Positions 20,048-28,553 of a stretch of 64,000 nucleotides of DNA are shown one piece after another. The notes beneath the pieces are model-generated. The model saw nothing but the letters and a program-made list of their open reading frames with translations, did no database searches and was not told the origin of the DNA. This stretch comes from Mesorhizobium neociceri (GTDB lineage Bacteria; Pseudomonadota; Alphaproteobacteria; Rhizobiales; Rhizobiaceae). The stretch is from assembly GCF_013520985.1 (NCBI RefSeq), contig NZ_JACDTY010000005.1, positions 124,001 through 188,000 of the forward strand. Reading direction: 5' to 3'. The position numbers and the translations under genes were made by a program. The first letter of the stretch is position 1. Every line of letters begins with the position of its first letter.

Positions 20048-20492
20048 CGTCGCCATCAACAACATCTGACAGTCGCGAAAGGACATTGGAAATCATCGGC
20101 GCCGGAAAATATTGGCGCGAAAGGTCGAAGCCTAATATTGGCGAACGATGGACGCCCCCATCGTTTCCTGAGCCGGTTCAGCGCGCTCAAAGGTCCCAGG
20201 GTCAGAAAGGCCAGTTCACCTAGACGTCTTCTATCCGGCATCTAAGTGGGCTCGGCAAAGTTCGACTGAGGTCAGTTCACGTCGATGCATGGGCCGCCTA
20301 AATGTCCGCTTCTCACACTCCAAGCTCCCCAAGCCGCAAGGCCGCTTCCGGCCCAAATCCGGTCATTCCTTAACGCAGATTGAGATGGCCCTGCGCTGGC
20401 AATCGCTGACAGCTTCTTGAGGCAAAGCGGACACTTCTTGTAGTGCGACCCGCCCGGATGATGTCAGGCCGCTTTGCCGTTGCCGCCGACCT
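20048..20492. other. intergenic region without a recognised gene
   Basis: About 445 bp with no credible coding frame. It contains an inverted word pair, TGTCCGCTT (20303-20311) and AAGCGGACA (20425-20433). That is reminiscent of non-coding repeats with AAGCGGACA words that are common in alphaproteobacterial intergenic DNA. No transposase remnant is seen. Confidence 0.45.
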
Positions 20493-21077
20493 CTAGGATG
20501 CCTTCTCACCCTCAGGGGTCTGGATCAGCCTCCGCGCCGCATCTGCTCCTGCCGCAAGGATACGATCCGACAATTCGGTCCCTGCCACCGCGCGGGCCAG
20601 TTGAAGCGTGCCGATGAGGGTCGCAAAGACACCCAGCGCATCGCCTTCCGGATCCTTGGCCCGCGGAAATGCTGCAGACAACTGGCGCGCCAAAATCAAC
20701 AAGCGGTCGGTATAGACTTCGCGCGTTTCGGGTGGCTGACGCGCGAGTTCCGGCAACAGCGCGGCCGACGCGCAGCCCGTTCCCGGATTGTCCCGGTGCT
20801 CAGCTGACAGATACGCCGCTATGCCCATCTCCGGACCACCGGCGGCCAATGCTTCCTGCAGTTGCTGCGACTGGGTCTCCATAGCCGCTACCAGGCTTTC
20901 ACGTACAAGCTCCGCCTTGGATTGGAAATGCGGATAGAAGGCTCCGTTCGTCAGCCCGGCGTCGCCCATGATGGTTGCCAGTCCGGACGCGGCTATGCCG
21001 TCTCCGCGAAAACGCTGGGCGGCGACCTCCACGATCCGATCGCGGGATGCATCCTTTCGGCCCTTTTCGTAGCGCAT
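20493..21077 (-). CDS. TetR/AcrR family transcriptional regulator
   Basis: A 194-residue regulator with a TetR helix-turn-helix (about 10-57: RIVEVAAQRFRGDGIAASGL, then LTNGAFYPHFQSKAEL) and a helical effector domain with GTGCASAALLPELARQPPET. It is divergent from the intact SDR gene at 21181, with two operator-like words between them, and belongs to the same subfamily as the TetR at 17234. The likely targets are the SDR and the oxidoreductase that follows. Confidence 0.92.
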   Translation of the reverse strand: MRYEKGRKDASRDRIVEVAAQRFRGDGIAASGLATIMGDAGLTNGAFYPHFQSKAELVRESLVAAMETQSQQLQEALAAGGPEMGIAAYLSAEHRDNPGTGCASAALLPELARQPPETREVYTDRLLILARQLSAAFPRAKDPEGDALGVFATLIGTLQLARAVAGTELSDRILAAGADAARRLIQTPEGEKAS

Positions 21078-21102
21078 GGCGGCCGTTCCTTTCTGCTATT
21101 GC

Positions 21103-21135
21103 ATTATGAACGTAATGTGATATTACGACTGTAAT
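21103..21135. promoter_or_regulatory. candidate TetR operators upstream of the second SDR
   Basis: Two similar 14-bp words lie 19 bp apart, start to start: ATTATGAACGTAAT (21103-21116) and the perfect 5-bp-arm palindrome ATTACGACTGTAAT (21122-21135). They resemble ATTACGAACGCAAT at 17206-17219 in front of the other TetR gene. They probably overlap the divergent tetR and SDR promoters. Confidence 0.6.
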
Positions 21136-21180
21136 TCAATCGACGGCAAAAAGCTAGCCCTCATGTCTCTGGAGTATCAA

Positions 21181-21996
21181 ATGAGTACCCTTTCAGGAAG
21201 AACTGCGATCGTGACGGGAGCCTCCTCGGGCATCGGCCGCGCCACCGCCGAGGCCTTGGCACGGGCGGGATATACCGTCTTCGGGACAAGTCGCAGCAAG
21301 GCCCGCAACAGCCCGACGCAGGTGTCCATGCTGACGTGCGACGTGACCGATGGGGCGTCCGTCAGTGCCCTCGTTTCAGCCGTGCTGGCGCAGACCGGCC
21401 GCATCGACCTGCTGGTCAACAATGCCGGTGTCGGGCTGCTTGGCGGCGCCGAGGAATCCTCGGTCGCACAGGTGCAGGCCCTGTTCGACGTCAATCTATT
21501 CGGCGTCATCCGCATGACCAATGCCGTGTTGCCGTCGATGCGGCGGCGCGGCCAAGGGCGCATCGTCAACATCGGCTCGATTCTGGGATTGGTACCCGCG
21601 CCATACTCAGCGCATTACTCGGCGGTCAAGCACGCGCTCGAGGGCTATTCGGAATCGCTCGATCACGAGGTTCGTGCCTTCAACATTCGCGTCTCGGTCA
21701 TCGAGCCGGCATTCGTGCGTACCGTCTTCGACCAGAACGGAATCGAGCCGGATTCCTTGGTGGAGGAATATGATCGGGCGCGAGCCGGGGTCAAGGCGCT
21801 GCTTGCCGATGTGATGCCCAAAGCCGATCGGCCGGAAGTGGTGGCCGATGTGGTCGTCAAGGCGGCGACCGATGCCCGTCCGCGACGGCGCTATACCGCC
21901 GGCAAGGCAGCGCGCCAGGTCAGCCTGCTGCGCCGCTTCGCCCCAGCGGAGATGTTCGACAAGACCTTGCGCAAACAGTTCCGCTTGCCGGTCTGA
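21181..21996 (+). CDS. short-chain dehydrogenase/reductase
   Basis: A 271-residue classical-type SDR with TGASSGIG (12-19), NNAG (80-83) and catalytic Y146-x3-K150 in AHYSAVKHALEG. The ATG at 21181 has a GGAG site 6 nt upstream; an in-frame ATG at 21163 lacks one. It is a full-length paralogue of the truncated SDR at 19232-19969, aligning without gaps over most of its length, including the C-terminal FDKTLRKQFRLPV. An oxidoreductase follows 68 bp downstream. The substrate is unknown. Confidence 0.92.
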   Translation: MSTLSGRTAIVTGASSGIGRATAEALARAGYTVFGTSRSKARNSPTQVSMLTCDVTDGASVSALVSAVLAQTGRIDLLVNNAGVGLLGGAEESSVAQVQALFDVNLFGVIRMTNAVLPSMRRRGQGRIVNIGSILGLVPAPYSAHYSAVKHALEGYSESLDHEVRAFNIRVSVIEPAFVRTVFDQNGIEPDSLVEEYDRARAGVKALLADVMPKADRPEVVADVVVKAATDARPRRRYTAGKAARQVSLLRRFAPAEMFDKTLRKQFRLPV

Positions 21997-22064
21997 ACAA
22001 CGGTGAGACCGAGAATTTCACGCACAAACGGCACACCAACAGACACTTTCAGAAAGTCACTGCC

Positions 22065-23066
22065 ATGAAGGCATTCGTTGTCGATAAATATAACAAGAAA
22101 GGCATTCTGCGGCTGGCCGAGATGCCGGAGCCGGAGCTGCTGGACAATGATGTCCTGGTCGAGGTCAATGCCGCAGGCGTGAACTTGCTGGATTCCAAAA
22201 TCAAAACCGGCGAATTCAAGCTCATCCTGCCCTATAGCCGGCCCTTTATCCTGGGTCACGACGTGGCCGGGACGGTTGTCAGGGTGGGATCAAAAGTCCG
22301 CAAATTCAAACCCGGCGACGATGTCTATGCGCGGCCGCGCGATGGCCGGATCGGGACATTCGCCGAATTCATCGCGATCGATGAGGCCGACGTGGCCCTG
22401 AAGCCCAAAAACCTCAGCATGGAAGAGGCGGCCTCAATCCCCCTGGTCGGTCTGACCGCCTGGCAGGCGCTCATTGAAAGGGCAGGCTTGAAGAAGGGAC
22501 AGAAGGTCTTCATCCAGGCTGGCTCCGGCGGCGTGGGGACGTTCGCCATCCAATTGGCAAAGCACCTCGGCGCGACCGTTGCGACAACGGTAAGCGCGGC
22601 GAGTGCCGATCTGGTCAGGAGCCTCGGGGTCGATGTCGTCGTCGACTACAGGAAGGAAGACTTCGAGAAAGTCCTGTCGGGCTACGACGTCGTCTTGAAC
22701 AGCCAGGACGCCAAAACGCTTGAAAAATCCCTGAGTGTGCTGAAACCGGGTGGGAAGCTCATTTCCATCTCCGGTCCGCCGGATCCCGAATTTGCCAGGG
22801 AAAAGGGGCTGAATTTGATCCTGAGGCTGGTGCTGCGCTTGCTGAGCCGCGCTATTCGGACCAAAGCCAAGCGCCGTGGCGTGAAGTTTTCGTTCCTTTT
22901 CATGAGGGGGCAGGGCGATCAGCTGAGCAAAATCACGTCCCTCATCGAATCCGGAGCGATCCGCCCGGTTGTCGATCTGGTCTTTCCATTCGAAGCGACC
23001 AATGAGGCCTTGGCTTACGTCGAAACAGGACGTGCCAAGGGCAAGGTCGTCGTCAAGGTCAGATAG
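22065..23066 (+). CDS. NADP-dependent MDR-family oxidoreductase (quinone reductase-like)
   Basis: A 333-residue zinc-free medium-chain dehydrogenase/reductase with a GroES-like N-terminus (FILGHDVAGTVVRVG, about 61-75) and a Rossmann domain with AGSGGVGTF (152-160). It resembles NADPH quinone reductases and alkenal reductases. An unusual basic insert, LLSRAIRTKAKRRGVKFSFL, occurs around residues 263-282. It probably shares an operon and TetR control with the preceding SDR. Confidence 0.88.
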   Translation: MKAFVVDKYNKKGILRLAEMPEPELLDNDVLVEVNAAGVNLLDSKIKTGEFKLILPYSRPFILGHDVAGTVVRVGSKVRKFKPGDDVYARPRDGRIGTFAEFIAIDEADVALKPKNLSMEEAASIPLVGLTAWQALIERAGLKKGQKVFIQAGSGGVGTFAIQLAKHLGATVATTVSAASADLVRSLGVDVVVDYRKEDFEKVLSGYDVVLNSQDAKTLEKSLSVLKPGGKLISISGPPDPEFAREKGLNLILRLVLRLLSRAIRTKAKRRGVKFSFLFMRGQGDQLSKITSLIESGAIRPVVDLVFPFEATNEALAYVETGRAKGKVVVKVR

Positions 23067-23105
23067 CGAGCGCACGCAAGCGCCCATCCGCCAATAGCCA
23101 AAACC

Positions 23106-24023
23106 TCAGCTGTTGCGCGCCGCCACGAAACTGGCCGCTGCTTTCAGCAGGGCTGCCTCTTCGCCGTAAGGTTCAAGCAATTCATGCGCTTGCTTGACCA
23201 ACCCATGGAGCTGGGCGCGCGCCCAATTCGTGCCGTGCAGCGCCACAAGCGTCGCCTTGCCGGCGGCTGCGTCCTTGCCGGTCGCCTTGCCCATCTGGCT
23301 CACATCGGCGGTCAGGTCGAGCAGGTCGTCGGCAAGCTGGAAGGCAAGCCCGACCGCCGAGCCGAATTCGGCCAGCCGGTCGCGGTCCTGTGGTGCCGCG
23401 CCGGCAATGATCGCGCCGGCTTCGCAGGCGAATCGGATCAGCGCGCCGGTCTTCATCGCCTGCAGCCGGATGATGCCGGCCTCACCAGGCCTGTTGCGCT
23501 CGGCTTCGAGGTCGAGCGTCTGGCCGCCGACCATGCCGCCGGCGCCGGCCGCGCGCGCCAGTGCCAGCAGCAGAGCCGCCCTGCGCTCCGCCGGCAAGGC
23601 TGTCGCCTCATCGGCGAGGACGTCGAAGGCAAGCGTCAACAACGCGTCGCCGGCAAGGATGGCGGTGGCTTCGTCGAAAGCCTTGTGCACGGTCGGCTGG
23701 CCGCGGCGCAGATCGTCGTCGTCCATGGACGGCAGATCGTCATGGATCAGCGAATAGCAATGCACGCATTCGAGTGCCGCCGCCACGCGGAGTGCCGCTT
23801 CACCATCGGCGGCAAAAAGGGCGGCACTTTCCATGACCAGGAACGGGCGCAGCCGCTTGCCGCCGTTCAGCACACCATGGCGCATGGCAGCCATCAGCCG
23901 CTCCGGCCGGGCGATCTCGCCGGCAAGCGTACGGCCGTCGAGCAACAGCCTGAGTTCGGTCTCGATCGCCGCCGCCCGCACCAAAAGTGCGGCTTCAAAG
24001 GCCAATTGCTCGTCTTTCGTCAT
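23106..24023 (-). CDS. polyprenyl (farnesyl/geranyl) diphosphate synthase
   Basis: A 305-residue trans-prenyltransferase. The first aspartate-rich motif is [10 protein letters not shown] (95-104) and the second is in [20 protein letters not shown] (54-60) binds the diphosphate. Such IspA-type enzymes condense IPP with DMAPP or GPP to make FPP, the precursor for undecaprenyl, quinone and hopanoid chains. Length and motif spacing fit IspA rather than the longer octaprenyl synthases. Divergent from mtgA, whose lipid substrate carries a polyprenyl chain derived from this pathway. Confidence 0.9.
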   Translation of the reverse strand: MTKDEQLAFEAALLVRAAAIETELRLLLDGRTLAGEIARPERLMAAMRHGVLNGGKRLRPFLVMESAALFAADGEAALRVAAALECVHCYSLIHDDLPSMDDDDLRRGQPTVHKAFDEATAILAGDALLTLAFDVLADEATALPAERRAALLLALARAAGAGGMVGGQTLDLEAERNRPGEAGIIRLQAMKTGALIRFACEAGAIIAGAAPQDRDRLAEFGSAVGLAFQLADDLLDLTADVSQMGKATGKDAAAGKATLVALHGTNWARAQLHGLVKQAHELLEPYGEEAALLKAAASFVAARNS

Positions 24024-24154
24024 GGCCGGGAGCGGTAGCCGACACTCAGACGTTGCGCAAGAAGCCTCACGCCATTATGCCGGAGGCGGGAGAGTGGCGC
24101 GGGTGGGGCGGCTTGACGGAACCGATCGTCGATCATGAAACCGAAGGGCTGGAC

Positions 24155-24862
24155 ATGGCGCGACCGAGGCGCCTGAACCGCGCCGGTCTGAAGCGCCTGG
24201 CTCGGCGCTGCCTTGTCGTCGCCGCCGTGCTGGTGGCGATACCCATTGTGCTGACCTTCCTTTACCTGCCGTCCTTCGTGCATCCGATATCGACCTTGAT
24301 GGTGAAGGACCTGGCGACATTTTCCGGCTACGACCGGCGCTGGGTGTCGATTGACGATGTGTCGCCGGTGCTGGCCAATTCGGTGATCATGTCGGAGGAC
24401 GGGCAGTTCTGCTTCCATCGCGGCGTCGATCTCGGCGAATTGCGCGGCGTCGTCGACGATGCGCTGGCCGGCGAGGCAACGCGCGGCGCCTCGACCATCA
24501 CCATGCAGACGGTGAAGAACCTTTTCCTGTGGTCACGGCCGCTGGGCTCGGTGCGCAAGGTGGTCGAACTGCCGCTGGCCGTCTATTTCGACGCGGTGAT
24601 GTCGAAACGGCGGATCATGGAGATCTATCTCAACATCGCCGAGTGGGGTCCGGGCATCTACGGCATCGAGGCGGCGGCCCAGCATCATTTCGGCGTTTCG
24701 GCCAAACGCCTGTCGCGGCGACAGGCGGCCCTGCTCGCCGTTTCGCTGCCCAATCCGATCGCCCGCAATCCGGCCAAGCCCGGTCCGGGTCTGCGGCGGC
24801 TGGCGTCGCTGATCGAGCGTCGCGCCGGTCGGTCGGGCGCATATGTGGGGTGTCTGGATTAG
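24155..24862 (+). CDS. mtgA: monofunctional biosynthetic peptidoglycan transglycosylase MtgA
   Basis: A 235-residue GT51 enzyme that polymerises lipid II into glycan strands without a transpeptidase domain. An N-terminal membrane anchor spans about 19-38; the catalytic glutamate is E81 in [13 protein letters not shown], followed by [15 protein letters not shown] and the [15 protein letters not shown] block. The ATG at 24155 is chosen for its AAGGG site and the short basic segment before the anchor; an upstream in-frame ATG at 24077 is possible. It faces away from the prenyl synthase gene. Confidence 0.94.
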   Translation: MARPRRLNRAGLKRLARRCLVVAAVLVAIPIVLTFLYLPSFVHPISTLMVKDLATFSGYDRRWVSIDDVSPVLANSVIMSEDGQFCFHRGVDLGELRGVVDDALAGEATRGASTITMQTVKNLFLWSRPLGSVRKVVELPLAVYFDAVMSKRRIMEIYLNIAEWGPGIYGIEAAAQHHFGVSAKRLSRRQAALLAVSLPNPIARNPAKPGPGLRRLASLIERRAGRSGAYVGCLD

Positions 24863-25060
24863 GGTGCGCCTATGTTCAGGTGAGGCCCGCCTGACCTCAA
24901 ATCTTGCCACGCCTTGTGGTGCCGGCAAAAAAATTTGCCTCAACGCTGGCCAAAACGGCGCAGGGCGTGTATAGGCACCCGACTTTCTCAGATTATGGCC
25001 CTGACGCGGCCCTTTCACGAGGGCTATCGGGGCATTTTGACCATGTAGTGGAGCATATCC

Positions 25061-25243
25061 ATGGCCGTTCCGAAACGAAAAACCTCTCCGTCCAAGCGCG
25101 GCATGCGCCGCTCGGCCGACGCTCTCAAGGCCCCGACCTACGTCGAGGACAAGAATTCCGGCGAAATGCGCCGCCCGCACCATATCGACCTGAAGACCGG
25201 CATGTATCGCGGCCGCCAGGTTTTGACGCCCAAGGAAAGCTGA
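25061..25243 (+). CDS. rpmF: 50S ribosomal protein L32
   Basis: A 60-residue basic protein with the L32 signature [20 protein letters not shown] at the N-terminus and the alphaproteobacterial C-terminal [16 protein letters not shown]. As is common in alphaproteobacteria it lacks the paired zinc-binding cysteines. It is preceded by about 200 bp without a gene that should hold its promoter, and followed by a strong terminator, so it is probably a single-gene unit. Confidence 0.97.
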   Translation: MAVPKRKTSPSKRGMRRSADALKAPTYVEDKNSGEMRRPHHIDLKTGMYRGRQVLTPKES

Positions 25244-25271
25244 GACCAGCTTTTCGAAGGGTTTGAGTTGC

Positions 25272-25299
25272 AAAAGACCGGCCTCTGGCCGGTCTTTTT
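25272..25299 (+). terminator. rho-independent terminator after rpmF
   Basis: A GC-rich hairpin, AAAGACCGGCC-TCT-GGCCGGTCTTT, with a following T run, sits 29 bp after the rpmF stop. Confidence 0.9.
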
Positions 25300-25443
25300 G
25301 CGTTTGGTGGCCGCCGCGCCGCCAGCTATGCCAAAGACCGGGGCGTCCGTGGCGATACAAGCTGCGACGGCAGTGCTGTATTGGGTCTGCATGCCTTGTC
25401 GCGGCGCTTCCGCGCGGCGACCGGCCGGCTTCAGAGGACAAGC

Positions 25444-26391
25444 ATGACCAAGCTCACCACAGCACCACGCGATGTCTTCCAGACCTTCATGAATTTCCCG
25501 TTGGTCGAGGATCTCGATGCGGTGAAGGCTGATATCGCCATCATCGGCATGGCTTACGGCAGTCCCTATACGATCGATGAGCTGATCAACGACCAGACCA
25601 ACGCGCCGACCGCGGTGCGGCGCGCCTCGCAGCGCATCAGCCTGGGGCTCGACCGCTATGATTTCGACATTGGCGGAACCCTGTTCGACGGACAGGATGT
25701 CAAGGTGGTCGATGTCGGCGATATCCCCGGCGATGCCGCCGGCGGCCACTACGGGCGGGCCGAAGCGGCGATCCGCAAGATCCGCGCCGCCGGCGCCTTG
25801 CCGATCACCATTGGCGGTGATCATGGCATTCCGATCCCGATCTTTCGTGCGTTTGACGGCGAAGGGCCGATCACTCTGGTGCAGATCGATGCCCATCTCG
25901 ACTGGCGCGACAACGTCAACGGCGTCAGGGAAGGCTATTCCAGCCCCATCCGCCGCGCTTCGGAGATGGCGCATATCGACAGGATTTTCCAGCTAGGCAT
26001 CCGTGGCCAGGGCAGTGCCCGACTCGAGGAGGTCGAGGCGGCACGCGCCTATGGCTCCAACATCGTCACCGCCAATGAATGGCAGGACATCGGCACGGCG
26101 GCGCTGCTCAAGCGCATCCCGGATGGCGGCCGCTACTACCTGACCATCGACGCCGACGGTCTGGATCCCGCGGTCATGCCGGCAGTCGAGGGGCCGGCGC
26201 CAGGCGGGGTCAGCTATCGGCAGACGATCGAGCTGATCAAGGGGCTGTTTGCCAAGGGGCGCGTCGTCGGCATGGACATTGTCGAGATCGCGCCGGCGCG
26301 CGATGTCAATGAGATCACCTCGATGACCGCCGGCCTTTTCATTCTCAATGCCATCGGCGCCGCCGTACGCACAGGCCAGTTCAAGCGCTGA
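25444..26391 (+). CDS. agmatinase/arginase family ureohydrolase
   Basis: A 315-residue binuclear manganese ureohydrolase. All metal ligands are present: H127 in GGDHGIP, D149, H151 and D153 in IDAHLDWRD, D236 and D238 in TIDADGLDP. The family hydrolyses guanidino compounds (agmatine, guanidinobutyrate, guanidinopropionate and others) to urea and an amine; the sequence does not fix the substrate, and agmatinase is only the default label. The ATG at 25444 follows GAGGACAAGC. No transporter or regulator adjoins it. Confidence 0.92.
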   Translation: MTKLTTAPRDVFQTFMNFPLVEDLDAVKADIAIIGMAYGSPYTIDELINDQTNAPTAVRRASQRISLGLDRYDFDIGGTLFDGQDVKVVDVGDIPGDAAGGHYGRAEAAIRKIRAAGALPITIGGDHGIPIPIFRAFDGEGPITLVQIDAHLDWRDNVNGVREGYSSPIRRASEMAHIDRIFQLGIRGQGSARLEEVEAARAYGSNIVTANEWQDIGTAALLKRIPDGGRYYLTIDADGLDPAVMPAVEGPAPGGVSYRQTIELIKGLFAKGRVVGMDIVEIAPARDVNEITSMTAGLFILNAIGAAVRTGQFKR

Positions 26392-26532
26392 ATCCCGGCG
26401 TGTCGGGCATCAGTCGGAGCAATTGCGGCTGACAGTGTTGTTTCGCGTGGTCTTTTTCCGTGTTTGCGGCGCATGCGAAAATTCTTGACGAGGGACGGTT
26501 GGCGCATTCTACAGAATATGCCCCCATCGTTT

Positions 26533-26574
26533 ACGCAATTCCCGTGGGAAAACCGCTTTTGCCCGGAATTGCTT
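26533..26574. repeat. degenerate copy of the rhizobial palindromic repeat
   Basis: ACGCAATTCCCGTGGGAAAA through CCGGAATTGCTT resembles the right module of the composite repeat at 39705 and 63081, but is shortened. It lies just upstream of the membrane protein gene at 26588. Confidence 0.6.
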
Positions 26575-26587
26575 GAGGAGACGCCTG

Positions 26588-26989
26588 ATGTTCGGTGCCA
26601 TCCCGCTGCTGATCGTGCCCTTCGTGGCCTACAATCTCGGACTCCTCGGAATATTCGGCAGCGGCGACGATCCGTGGGCGACCGAAATCTTCTCTTTCCG
26701 CATGATGTCTGGCGGGGTGTTTTCGATGACGCTCGGCGACCTGATGGTGGTGATCGGGCTGATCTTCCTGTTCCTCGAAATGGTGAAGTCGGTGCGCACC
26801 ACGAACGCTTCGATCATGGACCATCTGTTGTCGACACTGGTCTTCGTGGCGTTCCTGGTCGAGTTCCTGCTGGTCAAGGGCGCGGCGCACTCGGTCTTCT
26901 TCACGCTGATGGTGATCGCGCTGTTCGACGTGCTGGCCGGCTTCTCGGTCTCGATGCGGTCGGCAAGCCGGGATATCAACCTCAACTAG
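26588..26989 (+). CDS. hypothetical integral membrane protein, 133 aa
   Basis: A small protein with an amphipathic or hydrophobic N-terminus (about 5-24) and three clear membrane helices (about 45-63, 80-99 and 103-123). It resembles an uncharacterised rhizobial family; a possible signature is GDLMVVIGLIFLFLEMVKS. The ATG at 26588 has GGAG 8 nt upstream. It converges with the GlcG-like gene, 5 bp apart. No function can be assigned. Confidence 0.85.
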   Translation: MFGAIPLLIVPFVAYNLGLLGIFGSGDDPWATEIFSFRMMSGGVFSMTLGDLMVVIGLIFLFLEMVKSVRTTNASIMDHLLSTLVFVAFLVEFLLVKGAAHSVFFTLMVIALFDVLAGFSVSMRSASRDINLN

Positions 26990-26994
26990 AGCTC

Positions 26995-27426
26995 TCAGCC
27001 CGGATCGGCGGTGAAGCCCGCCGCTTCTATGCCGGCGATGGCTGCGGCCTCGTCATTGTCCGATGTGTCGCCCGAGATGCCGACGGCGCCGATGACGGCG
27101 CCGGCCTTGTCGCGGATCAGCACGCCGCCCACGACCGGCAGGACGCGGCCGCCCGAGACATCGGAAATGCCGGCGATGAGATGCGGCCGCTCCTTGGCGA
27201 AAGCCTCGACACGGCGCGAGCCCATGCCGATGGCGAGCGCGCCATAGGCCTTGCCGGCTGACATTTGCGGGCGCAGGAACGAGGCGCCGTCCTGACGCTG
27301 GAAGGCGACGAGATGAGCCCCGGCATCAAGCACGGAGACGCCGAGCGGCTTGAGCTTCAGCTCGGCGCCCTTGGCGAAGGCCGCGTCGATGATGTGCTTG
27401 GCTTTTTCGAGGGTCAGTGCGGTCAT
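26995..27426 (-). CDS. GlcG/HbpS family protein
   Basis: A 143-residue protein of the GlcG/HbpS (DUF336) family, with AFQRQDGASFLRPQMSAGKA (47-66) and GGVLIRDKAGAVIGAVGISG (105-124). Members bind haem or small molecules, or are encoded with glycolate and corrinoid genes; none of those contexts is present here, so the role is open. The ATG at 27426 follows CAGGAGAC at good spacing. Confidence 0.88.
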   Translation of the reverse strand: MTALTLEKAKHIIDAAFAKGAELKLKPLGVSVLDAGAHLVAFQRQDGASFLRPQMSAGKAYGALAIGMGSRRVEAFAKERPHLIAGISDVSGGRVLPVVGGVLIRDKAGAVIGAVGISGDTSDNDEAAAIAGIEAAGFTADPG

Positions 27427-27610
27427 GGCTGTCTCCTGATCAAAACGCGTCAATTATCCGCCTGACACGGGAGATGCGAAATCCCGGTTGCGGTTGAAAT
27501 TGCTTCGCGTGGGAAAGCGGAATGGCGGCGGCTCGGAACGTGCCGTTGACCGACACAGGATAGCGCTGCCGGCTTCCAGATCGGGCGTCGATGAAGAAGA
27601 CCGCCGAGCG

Positions 27611-27844
27611 CTATTTCTTCTTGGCTCGCGCAGCTTTCTTGACTGGGGCGGCAGGTGCGTTGGCGAGGTCTTCCGCTTCCTTGGCAAGGCGCAAGGCCCG
27701 GAGCTTGTTGGTCTTGGCCTGGCGGGCGTCGGCCTCGGCGACGTACTCCGCCATTGCCTTCTGGCGGACGGTGGCGGCCTCTTCCTGCTTCTTGAAACGC
27801 ATATCTGCCCGGGCGCGGGCAGTATCCTTAGAGTTCTCAACCAA
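27611..27844 (-). CDS. small basic alanine/lysine-rich hypothetical protein
   Basis: About 77 residues, mostly one charged helix (ARADMRFKKQEEAATVRQKA) ending in a lysine-rich tail (KKAARAKKK). I place the start at the TTG at 27844 because similar small rhizobial proteins begin at VENSKDTAR; an in-frame ATG at 27904 would add a segment with no ribosome-binding site and poor composition. The tail suggests nucleic-acid binding, but this is not shown. Confidence 0.6.
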   Translation of the reverse strand: MVENSKDTARARADMRFKKQEEAATVRQKAMAEYVAEADARQAKTNKLRALRLAKEAEDLANAPAAPVKKAARAKKK

Positions 27845-27923
27845 GAGCGTTATCCAATCCCATAAATTATGTTTTTCAGCCCCTTGATAGCAGAGCCGCC
27901 CCATAAATGGGAAAATAAGTTGG

Positions 27924-28451
27924 TCAGGAGGCGGCGGCCTGGCCGGCGCTCGACGCCTTGCGAGCCACCACCGCCTCGTATCCGGCCTGCAATGTGGCGC
28001 GGACGGAAGGCCGCCCCGCCGCGGCGACTGGCGTCCCCAGATGGTCGTGGCGCAGCTCGTCCATGAATTGCTCCCACAGTGGCGGACCGCCCTTCTCCAG
28101 CAGTTCGGCGCGGATCGACAGCTCCTCGCTGACCGGCAGCCAGACGCGGCCCCAGGCGCCGAGATGCGCCATGATCGGCACCAGCGTGATGGCCATTTCG
28201 GTCAGGCTGTAGATCGCCTTCTGCTTGTGCGAGGGGTCATCGGCCTTGGTCAGCATGCCGAGTTCCATCAGCCGCTTCAGCCGGTCGGCCAGGATGTTGG
28301 AAGCGATGCCCTCGATCGAGCCGTTGAGCAGCTCGCGAAAATGGCGTTTGCCGCCAAAAATCATGTCGCGCAGGATGATCAGGCTCCAGCGGTCGCCGAA
28401 CACTTCCAGCGACAGATTGATCGGGCATCCCGAGCGATGTTCGGTTTTCAT
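27924..28451 (-). CDS. HxlR family transcriptional regulator
   Basis: A 175-residue winged-helix regulator with the HxlR pattern: CPINLSLEVFGDRWSLIILR (9-28), FRELLNGSIEGIASNILADR (38-57) and LTKADDPSHKQKAIYSLTE. The usual N-terminal redox-sensing cysteine is present at C9. The protein is longer than most (about 110-150), with a C-terminal extension. It is divergent from an alpha/beta hydrolase gene, with repeat elements between, so that hydrolase is its likely target. Confidence 0.9.
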   Translation of the reverse strand: MKTEHRSGCPINLSLEVFGDRWSLIILRDMIFGGKRHFRELLNGSIEGIASNILADRLKRLMELGMLTKADDPSHKQKAIYSLTEMAITLVPIMAHLGAWGRVWLPVSEELSIRAELLEKGGPPLWEQFMDELRHDHLGTPVAAAGRPSVRATLQAGYEAVVARKASSAGQAAAS

Positions 28452-28473
28452 CCGACTCTCCCCAAAAAAACCA

Positions 28474-28508
28474 GTTGCATTATCGTACCAGTTTTATTAT
28501 CGTGCAAC
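28474..28508. promoter_or_regulatory. candidate HxlR operator
   Basis: GTTGCA (28474-28479) and TGCAAC (28503-28508) form an inverted pair, and ATTATCGTACC and ATTATCGTGCA form a direct repeat inside it. The element lies between the divergent hxlR-type and hydrolase genes. Confidence 0.5.
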
Positions 28509-28553
28509 CGATTGCAAAACGCAATCAGTTTGAATGTAGGCGAGGAGATTCCC

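Noticed and set aside
20303..20433. Possible IS end repeats (TGTCCGCTT/AAGCGGACA)
   Set aside because: No transposase frame or target duplication is present; similar words occur in non-coding repeats of alphaproteobacteria.
24077..24154. Longer MtgA start
   Set aside because: The in-frame ATG at 24077 lacks a clear ribosome-binding site; 24155 has AAGGG and starts right before the basic anchor segment.
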